64,000 nt of DNA from Schlesneria paludicola DSM 18645. GTDB lineage: Bacteria; Planctomycetota; Planctomycetia; Planctomycetales; Planctomycetaceae. The DNA lies in assembly GCF_000255655.1 (NCBI RefSeq), contig NZ_JH636436.1, positions 347,636 through 411,635 of the forward strand, written 5' to 3'. Each line of letters begins with the position of its first letter. Positions within the stretch are counted from its first letter, which is position 1. Shown one piece after another: positions 55,330 through 64,000 of this stretch. The notes under the pieces are model-generated. The model was not told where the DNA came from and made no database searches. It saw nothing but the letters and a program-made list of their open reading frames with translations. The position numbers and the translations under genes were made by a program.

Positions 55330-57168
55330 TCATAACTGACCGGTTTTTTGGAGTACCTGGTCCGCGATTGTGACGAACTGTTTGACTCGGTCGGCGACAA
55401 TATTGAGGCTCTTTTGCCAGAAGTCGGGTTTGCGAAGATCGAAGCCCATGGTTGACTGCACGGCCTCTTCGGCATCCTGGCATCCCGTGGCGAGCAGTAA
55501 CTCGCGATACTGCTTGGGGAAATCGCCTTTCGACTCTTTTCCAATCGCATAAACGCCCAGCGATAACAGATAACCGAATGTGTAGGGGAAGTTATAAAAG
55601 GGCAGTGATGTGATGTAGAAATGCAGTTTTGAAACCCAGAAACGTGGGTTCCAGCCGTCGTCAGAAAGCAGTCCTAGGTAGGCAGTGCGCTGGGCTTGCT
55701 CCATCAGTTGGCTGAGCTGAGTGGATGTTAGTTCACCGTTTTTTCGCTGCCGATGAAACTCATCTTCGAACAGGAAGCGGGCGTGGATGTTCATCAGAAA
55801 CGCGACCGCGTCGCCAATCATTCCGTCGAGCATTTGCAGTCGTTCGTAGTCCGAGGCGGCGCGTTGCAGCCGCTGTTCGCCCAGCACGGCTTCTGCGAAG
55901 GTCGAGGCGGTTTCCGCGAGATTCATCGGATAATCTTGCAGGAAGACGGACTCATCGCGCAGAACCCATGAGTGATAGGCGTGTCCCAATTCGTGCGCCA
56001 GGGTGCTCATGCTGTCGGCGCTGTTGGTGTAGGTCATGAAGATGCGTGACTGTTGCGCTGTGGGGAAGACGGTGCAGAAGCCGCCCTGCTGTTTGCCAGA
56101 GCGGTTTTCGGCTTCGACCCAGCGGTCTGACAGGGCCATTTTCGCGAAGTCACCCAGGTCTGGGCTGAATTCCTGGAAGGCATCAATGATCCATTCACAC
56201 GCCTGATCGTACGAAATGTTGTCGGTGTTCCCTGTGCCTGGCAGTTGCGGAAGCGGTGCCCATTGGTCATACCAGGCCAGACGTTCGACACCGATGAGCT
56301 GTGCTTTTTTCTCGAAATACGTTTTCAAGACGCCTTTGTTGGCGGTGATCGTCGCCCACATCGTGTCGAGTGTTTCGCGTGTCATGCGATTCGCACGCAA
56401 CGGGGCTTCAAGATGGTCGCGCAGTCCGATGTGGCGGTAGGTCGTCAATCGGCTTCCGGCGATGTGATTGATGGCTTCCGCGCAGGTGTCGGAGATTGTG
56501 GACCAGGCGGAGTCGAGCGCCAGGAAATTGTTCTCGCGCACTGTTCGCTGCGGCGAGTCGAATTGTACTTGTCCTGGCGAGCGTGTGACAAGTTTGCCTT
56601 TCTCTTGCACCTGGACCTTCAGTGAAGAGGAGACCTTGTCGAAGAGTCGTCCCCAGCCATGCAGGCCATCGACGGCCAAATCTGCCGCAAGAAGCTCTTG
56701 CGGCTTCGGTAAGCGCAATGCGGCGTTCTTGCGACGGGTGATTAAGAAGTAACGGTTTCGTGTCAGGACCGGATCGGCATCAATGAACTTCAGAAAATCG
56801 GCTTCGGCTGCATCGCGCAAGGCGAATTCGATGCTGGTGGCGATCTGTTCGCGTGCGGGCGTCGTGGCGGCGAGTTCGGCTTGAAGCTGCCGATAGGTTT
56901 GATTCTCGGCGTCGGCAGCGGCCTGACAATCGATGAAGGCGCGATAATCCGTGGCGAGCGCGTCAACGGCTTCGTATTCCGAAATAAGTTGCGACCAGGC
57001 CTTGACGTGTTGAGGTTCCGTCGTAGCGGGGGCCAGCCGATTCGTGGAGTCCGCCAAGACTTGCAGTCGTGCTTTGAACTGTTCGAGCTGCTGGCGGAAC
57101 TCGGGCGTCCCTGGGGCTGGGGCAAGTGATGCGAGATCCCAAGTCTGAGGGAAGGGCGTCGTCGTCAT
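55330..57168 (-). CDS. pepF: oligoendopeptidase F-type M3 metallopeptidase
   Basis: 612 residues, the usual length for M3B oligopeptidases, which cleave short cytoplasmic peptides. The zinc motif HELGHAYHSW is near residue 390, with a downstream Glu in NLAETASTFAEAVL as third ligand. FMTYTNSADSMSTLAHELGH and YITSLPFYNFPYTFGYLLSL are family-typical. No signal peptide. It is divergent from the Alternative Complex III operon. Confidence 0.92.
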   Translation of the reverse strand: MTTTPFPQTWDLASLAPAPGTPEFRQQLEQFKARLQVLADSTNRLAPATTEPQHVKAWSQLISEYEAVDALATDYRAFIDCQAAADAENQTYRQLQAELAATTPAREQIATSIEFALRDAAEADFLKFIDADPVLTRNRYFLITRRKNAALRLPKPQELLAADLAVDGLHGWGRLFDKVSSSLKVQVQEKGKLVTRSPGQVQFDSPQRTVRENNFLALDSAWSTISDTCAEAINHIAGSRLTTYRHIGLRDHLEAPLRANRMTRETLDTMWATITANKGVLKTYFEKKAQLIGVERLAWYDQWAPLPQLPGTGNTDNISYDQACEWIIDAFQEFSPDLGDFAKMALSDRWVEAENRSGKQQGGFCTVFPTAQQSRIFMTYTNSADSMSTLAHELGHAYHSWVLRDESVFLQDYPMNLAETASTFAEAVLGEQRLQRAASDYERLQMLDGMIGDAVAFLMNIHARFLFEDEFHRQRKNGELTSTQLSQLMEQAQRTAYLGLLSDDGWNPRFWVSKLHFYITSLPFYNFPYTFGYLLSLGVYAIGKESKGDFPKQYRELLLATGCQDAEEAVQSTMGFDLRKPDFWQKSLNIVADRVKQFVTIADQVLQKTGQL

Positions 57169-57785
57169 GGGATTGGGATTCCTATTGGCGGTTCAATGGT
57201 AGAAACGAATTCGTCTGTTTCGATGCGACTTCTTCTTCGTGAACAATTGACGAGTATGCGTTCTCATCTCCGAGACATTCTTTCAAATGGTCGTCGATTC
57301 GTCATTCGTGTTAAGACCGTGCGCTAAGATTCATTGGAAGTCGCGAGGCGTTCAGTGGCATCGAAATATCAACATCTTTTTGTGCATTGGTTCTGCGGGA
57401 TTTCTGAGCAAATTGCATAATGACTATGCAGAATCGAGAAGCGGAGTACGTCAATAATAGGCAATAATTCTCGTGTCTGGTAATTCGGCACGGCGACTGC
57501 AACGTTCCATTGTTTTCCGTCGATCAATGACTACGATCCTCGCGCTGCCAGTCATTTGAGAGACCTTCGCACACGCGAGAATCTTGAGGATGACCGTCAA
57601 CGGACCTGGTTACGATGACTCAGTAAGCCCGCCATTGAGCCTGCTACGTATCCTGCCTGTTTCGTCTGACACTTAAAGAACGGTGCCACAGCAGTCGATG
57701 ACCTCTCGCTTGCAACGCGAACGTGCGTTCCCGCGATCACGGAGATCGTGCGGACTGAGTTTTTTTTAAAGAATTTGGTTTGGTG
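57169..57785. promoter_or_regulatory. 617-bp divergent promoter region, pepF / Alternative Complex III operon
   Basis: No gene is supported. The last 40 bp before actA are T- and A-rich. I see no clear -35/-10 pair or RNA gene. A long leader for the act operon is possible. Confidence 0.3.
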
Positions 57786-58469
57786 ATGTCCCGTTTTGTT
57801 TTTCCCGCGTGGATTGATCGTGCGATCCCTTTCGCCGTGGCATTTGCAGTTGGTTTTGGTGCGTATGCCACGGGCCTTGTCGCCTGGGGGTTGTCGCCGT
57901 CAACGCTGGACGTTGGCTACCAGCCGAAGCAACCCGTTCCGTTTAGCCATGCGTTGCACGCTGGCAAGCTGAAGATGGACTGCCGCTACTGTCACAATAC
58001 TGTTGAGAAGGCCGCGCACGCGGCGGTTCCGGCAACGGCCACCTGCATCAAGTGCCATGCGGGTGCTGATGGAACTGGTGTTGTCTCGACGGTGTCTGTG
58101 CATAGCCAGAGCGCCAAGTTGTTGCCCGTTCGCGAAAGTGCAGCGACCGGCAAGTCAATTCCGTGGACTAAAGTTCATGATTTGCCTGATTACGCCTACT
58201 TTAATCATTCCGCCCACGTCACTCGCGGCGTCAGTTGCGTTTCGTGTCACGGCCGCGTGGACAAGATGGAAGAAGTCGTTCAGAAGATGCCGCTCAGTAT
58301 GAGCTGGTGTCTGGACTGTCATCGCAATCCAACGCCTCATCTTCGGCCACCCGAACTGGTGACGGCTCTTGACTGGGTTCCTGAAGAATCGCCCGAAGTA
58401 CTTGGTGCACGCATCAAGGATCAGTTGCACATCGAATCCAAGACGAACTGTTCGACGTGCCACCGATAA
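57786..58469 (+). CDS. actA: Alternative Complex III pentahaem cytochrome c, ActA
   Basis: 227 residues. One N-terminal membrane anchor ([20 protein letters not shown]) precedes a periplasmic domain with exactly five CxxCH sites: CRYCH, CIKCH, CVSCH, CLDCH and CSTCH. ActA carries electrons in Alternative Complex III, a quinol oxidase unrelated to bc1. TTG 57780, GTG 57783 and ATG 57786 are consecutive possible starts; ATG is chosen. It is first in the operon actA-actB-actC-actDE, 107 bp before actB. Confidence 0.93.
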   Translation: MSRFVFPAWIDRAIPFAVAFAVGFGAYATGLVAWGLSPSTLDVGYQPKQPVPFSHALHAGKLKMDCRYCHNTVEKAAHAAVPATATCIKCHAGADGTGVVSTVSVHSQSAKLLPVRESAATGKSIPWTKVHDLPDYAYFNHSAHVTRGVSCVSCHGRVDKMEEVVQKMPLSMSWCLDCHRNPTPHLRPPELVTALDWVPEESPEVLGARIKDQLHIESKTNCSTCHR

Positions 58470-58576
58470 GTGCTCTGCAGACCGTCTCGCGAAATCTTCG
58501 AAGACGTCCAAATTGACGGCGTGAACGCCAAGCCAGCGACGAATATCGCAACCTAATAAGAAGCCTGTGATTTTTC

Positions 58577-61500
58577 ATGACTGCACTTGTGAACGCTGAC
58601 GAGAAGACCTACTGGCGAAGTCTGGGAGAACTGGCTGCAACGCCTGAGTTCACAGAGTTTCTGCATCGCGAGTTTCCCGTCGCCGCGTCAGAGTTTCCTC
58701 AATCGATGTCGCGTCGACGTTGGTTGCAGTTGATGGGCGCATCGCTGGCCATGGCGGGAATCAGCGGTTGCTGGCAGAAAGAAACGCTGGCTCCCTTTGC
58801 GGCGCGGCCCGAAAACCGCATTCCTGGCGTTCCCCAGCGATTTGCCACATCGCTCGAAATGTCCGGATATGCGCGTCCGGTCATCGTGACCGCCTACGAC
58901 GGTCGTCCGATCAAGATCGAAGGTCATGTCGACCATCCCGCCAGCATGGGCGGGACGGATTCGTTCACGCAGGCGGCCTTGCTGCACTTGTACGATCCGG
59001 ATCGCAGCCGCGATCCACAGCAGTACGAAGGCAGTGAATGGTTCACTCGGACCTGGGATGACTTTGTCGAGTACTCAAAGGGCGTAATGACCTCGGCCCG
59101 CGCAACGGGTGGCAAAGGTGTTCGCGTCATTGCGGAACACAGCTCATCACCCAGCCGATTGCGTCTGGCACAGCAGTTCGCGAAATTGCTGCCCGAAGCA
59201 AAGTGGTACGAACACGAGTCCGTGTCGCGCGTCAACGAGCGGCAAGGTGGCAAGCTGGCGTTCGGGCAGAATGTGCGGCCGATTTACGACCTGTCGAAGG
59301 CCGATGTGATCCTGGCTCTCGATTCGGATCTGTTCGATTTCCATCCGAACGCGGTCAGCCTGATCCGCAAGTGGTCGGAGCGTCGGGTTCCCGAAGCGGG
59401 TCCGATGAACCGCGTGTATGCGGTTGAAAGTCAATTCTCGACGCTTGGTGTCGCCGCGGATCACCGCCTGCCGATCCGGTCCTGTGACATTGCCCACTTC
59501 CTGGCGACACTGCAGGAGTCGATTACTGCTCAGGCAAGTGCTGAGAAGGCACCGGTCATCGATCACAGCCACGAAGAGGCGACCACGAAGTTCATTCGCG
59601 TCCTGGCGAGCGACCTGATTGCCCATCGCGGCAAGAGCGTGATCGTGGCGGGGCCATCTCAGTCGCCAGAAGTGATTGCGGCGATTTATCGACTCAATGC
59701 ACAGCTCGGCAATCTCGGTGAAACGGTCACGTTCCTTGCCGAACCCGAATCGACTGCCGTCGACACAATTGATCCGCTGGCCACGCTGGCTGAAGAGATG
59801 GAACGTGGCGACGTCGAGACGTTGATCGTGCTGGGCGGTAACCCCGCGTACGAGTCCGCTTCGTTTGCGACCGCCATGGCCAAGGTGAAGCATCGCGTGC
59901 GACTTGGTGCCTATGTTGATGAAACCTCGCAGGCTTCGAACTGGCATTTGCCGCGTGCACATCAGATGGAAGTGTGGGGCGACGGCTATTCCTACGATGG
60001 CATCCTGACGATTCGTCAGCCGCTGATCGACCCGATCTTCTCCAGCCGCAGTGACGAGCAGTTGCTGGCATTGCTTAATACCGACGAGCAGCCCAGCACG
60101 GAAGCGATCACGCGTGCGACGCTGGAATCGATGCTCGCCACAGCCGGGCTCGAAGACAACTGGCGTACGCTGGTGCACGACGGTTTCCTGTCCGACAAGG
60201 GTTTGACGAAGGTCACACCGACCGTGGTCGCAACCGCCGGGACGGTGGCCGTTCCGCAGGCGAGTGCTGGGTTGGAAGTGGTCTTCTGTCCGAGCAACAG
60301 TACCTACGACGGTCGGTTCGCCAATAACGGCTGGTTGCAGGAGACGCCCGCTCCCCTGACGAAGATGACCTGGCAGAACGCCGCGATTATTGCTCCTGCG
60401 ACGTCGAAAGAACTGAAGATCAATACGGGCGATGTCGTGCGAGTGACCGTCCGTGGAAAGAATCTCGATCTGCCTGCATACGTGCTTCCAGGACAAGCCA
60501 AGAATTCGATTGGTTTGGCGCTGGGGTATGGTCGTACCGCTGCCGGACACGTCGGTGGTGACACAGCCAAGAACATTGCTCCCGTCGGTGCGAACGTTTC
60601 GACGTTGCGAGCACGTTCGACGACAACGATCGATCGCGACGTGAAGCTGGTGACGACCGGAAAACACGTCACGCTGGCCATCACTCAGGATCACCACGCA
60701 ATCGATAAGGTGGGGCTCTCGGAAATCGCCGGGCGAATTGGTGAACTGGTTCGCGAAGGAACCGAAAAGCAATTCGCCGATCATCCCGACTTCGCACAGC
60801 ACGTCGTGCATCACCCACCGTTGGAATCGCTGTGGGAAGAGCGATCGGCCGAAGGTCATGCATGGGGCATGTCGATCGACCTCAGTCGCTGTATCGGCTG
60901 CAACGCCTGTATGGTTGCTTGTCAGTCGGAAAACAATGTCCCCATCGTCGGCCCCGAGCAAGTCTCGAAGGGTCGCGAAATGCACTGGATCCGTGTCGAT
61001 CGCTACTTTGCAGGCGACATCGATTCGCCGCAGGTGGTGACACAGCCGGTGACCTGTCAGCACTGCGAGAACGCACCGTGTGAACAAGTTTGCCCGGTCG
61101 CTGCGACGGTGCACAGTCCCGAAGGGCTGAACGACATGGCGTACAACCGCTGTGTGGGAACGCGGTATTGTGCGAACAACTGCCCTTACAAAGTCCGACG
61201 CTTCAACTTCCTCGATTTCACCAGCCATCTCTCGAAGGCGAACGAAGAACTGTCGCGATTGATTATCAATCCGGAAGTGACGGTTCGTAGTCGCGGTGTG
61301 ATGGAGAAATGCACGTTCTGCGTGCAGCGGATCCAGACAGTCAAGATCCAGGCCAAGAACGAGCAACGTCCGATTGTCGATGGTGCGATTCAGACCGCTT
61401 GTCAGCAGGCGTGTCCCGCCGGTGCCATCCAGTTCGGCGATCTGATGGACAAGCAAAGTCAGGTTTCGAAGGCGCACGCGAATCCGCGGGCGTACGCAAT

Positions 61501-61621
61501 GCTGGCTGAACTGAACGTCAAACCACGAACGAAATACCTGGCCCGAATCCGTAATCCGCACCCCGAACTTAGCGATGGGCACTCGACGGATCACGGAGAT
61601 GCTCACGGTCATACAAGTTGA
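58577..61621 (+). CDS. actB: Alternative Complex III iron-sulfur/molybdopterin-like subunit, ActB
   Basis: A 1014-residue fusion of a molybdopterin oxidoreductase-like part (about 80-720, which in ActB binds no Mo cofactor) and a ferredoxin-like part. A twin-arginine signal (SRRRWLQLMGASLAMAGISGC) sits near 50-70; it ends in a lipobox-like ISGC. Four cluster motifs begin at Cys772: CIGCNACMVAC, CQHCENAPCEQVC, CVGTRYCANNC and CTFC with CQQAC, as expected for three 4Fe-4S and one 3Fe-4S cluster. The C-terminus is His-rich. It lies on the periplasmic face and takes electrons from quinol via ActC. Confidence 0.93.
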   Translation: MTALVNADEKTYWRSLGELAATPEFTEFLHREFPVAASEFPQSMSRRRWLQLMGASLAMAGISGCWQKETLAPFAARPENRIPGVPQRFATSLEMSGYARPVIVTAYDGRPIKIEGHVDHPASMGGTDSFTQAALLHLYDPDRSRDPQQYEGSEWFTRTWDDFVEYSKGVMTSARATGGKGVRVIAEHSSSPSRLRLAQQFAKLLPEAKWYEHESVSRVNERQGGKLAFGQNVRPIYDLSKADVILALDSDLFDFHPNAVSLIRKWSERRVPEAGPMNRVYAVESQFSTLGVAADHRLPIRSCDIAHFLATLQESITAQASAEKAPVIDHSHEEATTKFIRVLASDLIAHRGKSVIVAGPSQSPEVIAAIYRLNAQLGNLGETVTFLAEPESTAVDTIDPLATLAEEMERGDVETLIVLGGNPAYESASFATAMAKVKHRVRLGAYVDETSQASNWHLPRAHQMEVWGDGYSYDGILTIRQPLIDPIFSSRSDEQLLALLNTDEQPSTEAITRATLESMLATAGLEDNWRTLVHDGFLSDKGLTKVTPTVVATAGTVAVPQASAGLEVVFCPSNSTYDGRFANNGWLQETPAPLTKMTWQNAAIIAPATSKELKINTGDVVRVTVRGKNLDLPAYVLPGQAKNSIGLALGYGRTAAGHVGGDTAKNIAPVGANVSTLRARSTTTIDRDVKLVTTGKHVTLAITQDHHAIDKVGLSEIAGRIGELVREGTEKQFADHPDFAQHVVHHPPLESLWEERSAEGHAWGMSIDLSRCIGCNACMVACQSENNVPIVGPEQVSKGREMHWIRVDRYFAGDIDSPQVVTQPVTCQHCENAPCEQVCPVAATVHSPEGLNDMAYNRCVGTRYCANNCPYKVRRFNFLDFTSHLSKANEELSRLIINPEVTVRSRGVMEKCTFCVQRIQTVKIQAKNEQRPIVDGAIQTACQQACPAGAIQFGDLMDKQSQVSKAHANPRAYAMLAELNVKPRTKYLARIRNPHPELSDGHSTDHGDAHGHTS

Positions 61622-61690
61622 TTTGCGCGACGAACGTGCTGATGCCGTTTTCAATGTCCGACACGAATACCGAAGCGACCTAGAAAAGTT

Positions 61691-63088
<1,398 letters not shown>

Positions 63089-63135
63089 AGAAGATCCTGC
63101 CTGTCACAGGGCTTGAGTGTTTGTGAGTTTTTTCC

Positions 63136-64000
63136 ATGACGACCGCGACTGTTGCACCTGAGATTGAAAGTCCAAGCGGCGCCCCGGCTTCGGCCGAGAT
63201 TGAGTCGCCGAAGCTGGCTGCCGTCATCGCTGAGTTTCCTTCAGCGGCGGCGGTGACTGAAGCCGCGCGGAAGATTCGCGCCGCGGGCGTGTCCGGTTGG
63301 GACGTTCACAGCCCGTTCCCCATTCACGGGATCGACGACGTCATCGGCATTCGCCCCACTCGATTGCCGTGGATCACGTTGTGCGCCGGTGCGACCGGGA
63401 TCTGTGTGGCGCTGCTGATGCAGTGGTGGATGAATGCGGTCGACTATCCTTTCTGGATCAGCGGTAAGCCGTTTTTCGGTCTCCCGGCTGCGGTTCCCGT
63501 TGCGTTCGAATTGATGATTCTGTTCGCTGCGATCAGCACGCTGCTCAGCATGTTGTTGTTGAACGGTTTGCCTCGATTCTCGAATCCTCTGTTCTCGTCG
63601 GATCGATTCCTGCGAGCCACTAGCGATCGCTTTTTCATTTGCTTTGCCGCGTGTGATCCGACGTTCGATCGCGAAAAGGTTCAGAAGCTGCTGACCGAGT
63701 GTCATGCAACAGGTGTCGACGAGTGCTTTGCACCACCCGCTTCTGACAAGCAATGGCCGAGTGGGATTCGTGCCGGGTTGGCCGTGGTGTTTGTGCTCGC
63801 GTTGATTCCGCCCGTGCTGATCGCACAAAAGCGAGCAACGACGACGACGGAACCACGTTTCCACGCGGTTCCGGATATGGATTTCCAGCCGAAGTTTAAG
63901 CCACAGCGAGCGAGTACCTTGTTCGCGGACGGACGCGCCATGCGACCGCAGCCCGCTGGAACGATTGCTCGCGGTGATTTGCGTGCCGACAGTCGGTTGT
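63136..64000 (+). CDS. actD: Alternative Complex III fused ActD-ActE (3' end outside window)
   Basis: 288 codons, open to the window edge. Residues about 25-195 are ActD (DUF3341): LAAVIAEFPSAAAVTEAARK, GWDVHSPFPIHGIDDVIGIR, two helices (LPWITLCAGATGICVALLMQ, and VAFELMILFAAISTLLSMLL) and ACDPTFDREKVQKLL. After a third helix (AGLAVVFVLALIPPVLIAQK) it continues without a stop into text typical of ActE, the monohaem cytochrome: STLFADGRAMRPQPAGTIAR. The haem motif would lie beyond 64000. In many bacteria actD and actE are separate; here they are one gene. Confidence 0.85.
   Translation, partial: MTTATVAPEIESPSGAPASAEIESPKLAAVIAEFPSAAAVTEAARKIRAAGVSGWDVHSPFPIHGIDDVIGIRPTRLPWITLCAGATGICVALLMQWWMNAVDYPFWISGKPFFGLPAAVPVAFELMILFAAISTLLSMLLLNGLPRFSNPLFSSDRFLRATSDRFFICFAACDPTFDREKVQKLLTECHATGVDECFAPPASDKQWPSGIRAGLAVVFVLALIPPVLIAQKRATTTTEPRFHAVPDMDFQPKFKPQRASTLFADGRAMRPQPAGTIARGDLRADSRL

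Overview
The window reads as a chromosomal segment of a planctomycete, by inference from gene content of the Schlesneria/Planctomycetaceae type. The evidence is three large cytochrome-like surface proteins of the PSCyt1/DUF1549/DUF1553 class, three Tat-exported DUF1501 proteins, a zinc-ribbon Ser/Thr kinase, an HU protein with a Q/A/P-rich tail, and an Alternative Complex III operon. Genes are loosely packed, with many intergenic gaps of 200-1000 bp. I saw no rRNA, CRISPR array, transposase or prophage. No species can be named from sequence alone.

Layout. 1-3.6 kb: the end of an AT-less polyketide synthase (GNAT loader, ACP, KS, DH, ACP), probably cut by the left edge. 3.8-12.1 kb: a lone DUF1501 protein, a nitrilase-type amidohydrolase, an enhancer-binding-protein homologue that has lost its ATPase residues, an FAD oxidoreductase, a PH-domain membrane protein, HU and a small lipoprotein-like gene. 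12.7-24.8 kb: pyrD, a DUF1549/LamG/DUF1553 plus DUF1501 pair, a thioredoxin-TPR protein, and a PPC-domain plus Ig-like/DUF1549/DUF1553 pair closed by a strong terminator. 25-31.5 kb: an O-methyltransferase, two frameshifted gene remnants, a xylB-mazG-membrane protein operon and an ArsC-like protein. 31.7-37.3 kb: an iron-type ABC binding protein and permease without an ATPase, fumC, and a zinc-ribbon SUFU protein.

37.7-48 kb: a translationally coupled pair (SLBB-like single-pass membrane protein plus actin-fold ATPase-like protein), larC with a His/Asp tail, malQ, an RNase D, a Tat-type hypothetical and a Ser/Thr kinase. 48.3-57.2 kb: a second DUF1549/DUF1553 plus DUF1501 pair, an aldo/keto reductase, an RRM RNA-binding protein with its terminator, and an M3 oligopeptidase. 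57.8-64 kb: the Alternative Complex III operon (actA, actB, actC and an actD-actE fusion running off the right edge), which passes quinol electrons to a terminal oxidase.

Two families of dispersed intergenic hairpin repeats run through the window. Family A has three copies of about 100-120 bp with long, nearly complementary arms. Family B has three copies of about 120-150 bp plus one half copy, mostly between the 3' ends of convergent genes. These repeats, the coupled SLBB/actin-like pair and the ATPase-dead sigma-54 activator homologue are the most interesting observations. Function calls rest on motifs read by eye; no database search was run.
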